A stretch of DNA of 24,662 bases from contig JASHVW010000270.1 in assembly GCA_030044395.1 (NCBI GenBank), positions 1-24,662 on the forward strand, in the 5' to 3' direction. The position numbers and the translations under genes are program-made. This DNA comes from Verrucomicrobiia bacterium. GTDB taxonomy: Bacteria > Verrucomicrobiota > Verrucomicrobiia > Limisphaerales > UBA11358. The notes below the pieces were generated by a model. That model saw only the letters and a program-made list of their open reading frames with translations, did not search any database and was not told where the DNA came from. The stretch's first letter is position 1; each line of letters starts with the position of its first letter. Below, in pieces: positions 23,644 through 24,662 of this stretch.

Positions 23644-24662
23644 ATTTCTAAATCCGTCCAGGTAATTAAATCGCCCAGCGCCGGCCTTCCGTCATGCCGC
23701 CAGGACAGCGGCGGGCTTTGCATTTGCCCGAGGGGACAAATTCGCGTCGCGCCCCAACGCGCCAGCAGCAAGGCCAATTCGGAAATCTTCTCCTCCGGCG
23801 CGGCGAGGCCCACTGTTGAAATTTTTCCGCGGACCGCATCGGCGGCTTCCAAGGCAGACTTAATATCGGCCACCGGCTTGACGTAGATAAAGCGGTTGAG
23901 GCACGAAAGCTGAAAACGAGGGTCGGCTTCAAACACCACGGTCCACGCCGTGGAATTTCTGCTGCGCCAATGCCGCGTGTGCTCCGGAGAATGCGCCGCG
24001 CGCACCTCGTAAATGCCGCGGCGCGACGCGATCACCGCCGATTCATCCGCAGAGATTTCGCCGCGCGGCTCGAGCGCCTCGCGTCTTTCAAACTCGTCGG
24101 CGAGCCATTGCGCAAAATGTTCCGCGGAAATTTCGCCGCCAGGCTGGACATAAATGACGTGGGGCGAAAGGCAACCCAGTTGGTTCCAGGCAACCACGTC
24201 ATCCGCCGCCGCGGCGACAATCCTTTTGGCGCGCGAGCCGTATAAAACCTCCGCCGCAATGTAGCCAAAACTCACGCGATGGCCGTGGGCGACCAGACGT
24301 GTCCTCAGGGGAAGGCGTTTGCGGATATCGTCCAGAGCTTCGTCGCCTCCGGTTGCGGTCACACAATCAGCCGCGGCCAAGAGCGCGCTTTCCAGTTCCA
24401 AACTGCCGCCGCGCCATTCGGCGATTTCCAGGCACGCGCCCAGTTTGCGGTCGGCGTCGTAAATCGAATGCGCAAACAATCGCAACAACAGCGAGGCGCC
24501 CGCGGAGCATTTCACAAATTGCGCCGAACGCAACAGCAAACCGAAAACCATGCTCATCAACGCCGGATTCGGAACGTTGCCGGCGCAAATATGAACGAGA
24601 AATTTCGGCGCAATCGCCACCGCCGCGCGGGACGCTTTTGTCTCGGCAGGCGTGGCGCAGAC
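23640..24662 (-). CDS. LuxC-type acyl-CoA reductase, 5' end beyond window
   Basis: The frame is open through the right edge, so 340 C-terminal residues are present and the internal GTG at 24620 need not be the start. The family reduces fatty acyl-CoA (or acyl bound to a LuxE-type protein) to aldehyde with NADPH. Recognisable parts are FLVHICAGNVPNPALMSMVFGLLLRSAQFVKCS, the glycine-rich ALDH-like fold region GYIAAEVLYG, and the putative thioester Cys in AWNQLGCLSPHVIYVQPGG. LuxC of luminous bacteria is about 480 residues, so roughly 100-150 N-terminal residues lie outside. No lux genes occur here. In non-luminous bacteria such proteins are part of lipid or aldehyde metabolism. Coupled to queD by a 4-base overlap. 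Confidence 0.88.
   Translation of the reverse strand, partial: VCATPAETKASRAAVAIAPKFLVHICAGNVPNPALMSMVFGLLLRSAQFVKCSAGASLLLRLFAHSIYDADRKLGACLEIAEWRGGSLELESALLAAADCVTATGGDEALDDIRKRLPLRTRLVAHGHRVSFGYIAAEVLYGSRAKRIVAAAADDVVAWNQLGCLSPHVIYVQPGGEISAEHFAQWLADEFERREALEPRGEISADESAVIASRRGIYEVRAAHSPEHTRHWRSRNSTAWTVVFEADPRFQLSCLNRFIYVKPVADIKSALEAADAVRGKISTVGLAAPEEKISELALLLARWGATRICPLGQMQSPPLSWRHDGRPALGDLITWTDLEI

Overview
The window reads as bacterial chromosome from a GC-rich, Gram-negative heterotroph. It encodes an outer-membrane beta-barrel protein, secreted carbohydrate-active enzymes, a complete Bat/MoxR cluster and a BON/2-oxoglutarate dehydrogenase operon. Gene style and the many short intergenic heptamer repeats suggest Verrucomicrobiota (Limisphaerales/Pedosphaera-like). 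That assignment is an inference from content, not a measured placement. Few genes have strong Shine-Dalgarno sites, and GTG/TTG starts are used.

Layout. 1-2102 (+): the 3' end of an SGNH/GDSL esterase overlaps, by ATGA, a secreted GH29 alpha-L-fucosidase with a C-terminal discoidin-like domain. 2394-4505 (-): a membrane-bound histidine kinase fused to a receiver. 5074-13610 (-): a long translationally coupled Bat operon, in transcription order batD, a BatE-like TPR/SH3 gene, moxR ATPase, a 58-codon small ORF, a DUF58 gene, a DUF4381-like gene, batA, a batB-TPR fusion, and a glutamine-rich BatC-like gene. 13672-14204 (-): a broken nitroreductase. 14422-15036 (-): a small outer-membrane barrel protein. 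15260-19815 (-): sucA, a BON-domain gene, then sucB. 20038-21060 (+): hemC. 21071-21538 (-): a zinc-ribbon membrane protein. 21652-23159 (+): the first 44 codons of a GH15 glucoamylase/trehalase-type gene run directly, out of frame, into a UbiB/ABC1 kinase that has lost its N-terminal KxGQ region. 23278-24662 (-): queD translationally coupled to a LuxC-type acyl-CoA reductase that runs off the window.

The Bat cluster is the main system. A MoxR AAA+ ATPase, a DUF58 protein, two membrane VWA proteins, TPR proteins and BatD are expected to form an envelope-associated complex. Details that stand out are a small ORF between moxR and DUF58 carrying a partial copy of the DUF58 5' region, and a very long Gln/Asn tract in the last gene.

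The most unusual single locus is the GH15/UbiB junction. The second theme is short direct repeats, mostly of 7-base period but unrelated in sequence, at four places: 2171, 8360, 20393 (inside hemC) and 23258 (15-base period, covering the queD stop codon). No tRNA, rRNA, CRISPR array, insertion sequence or phage gene was recognised.
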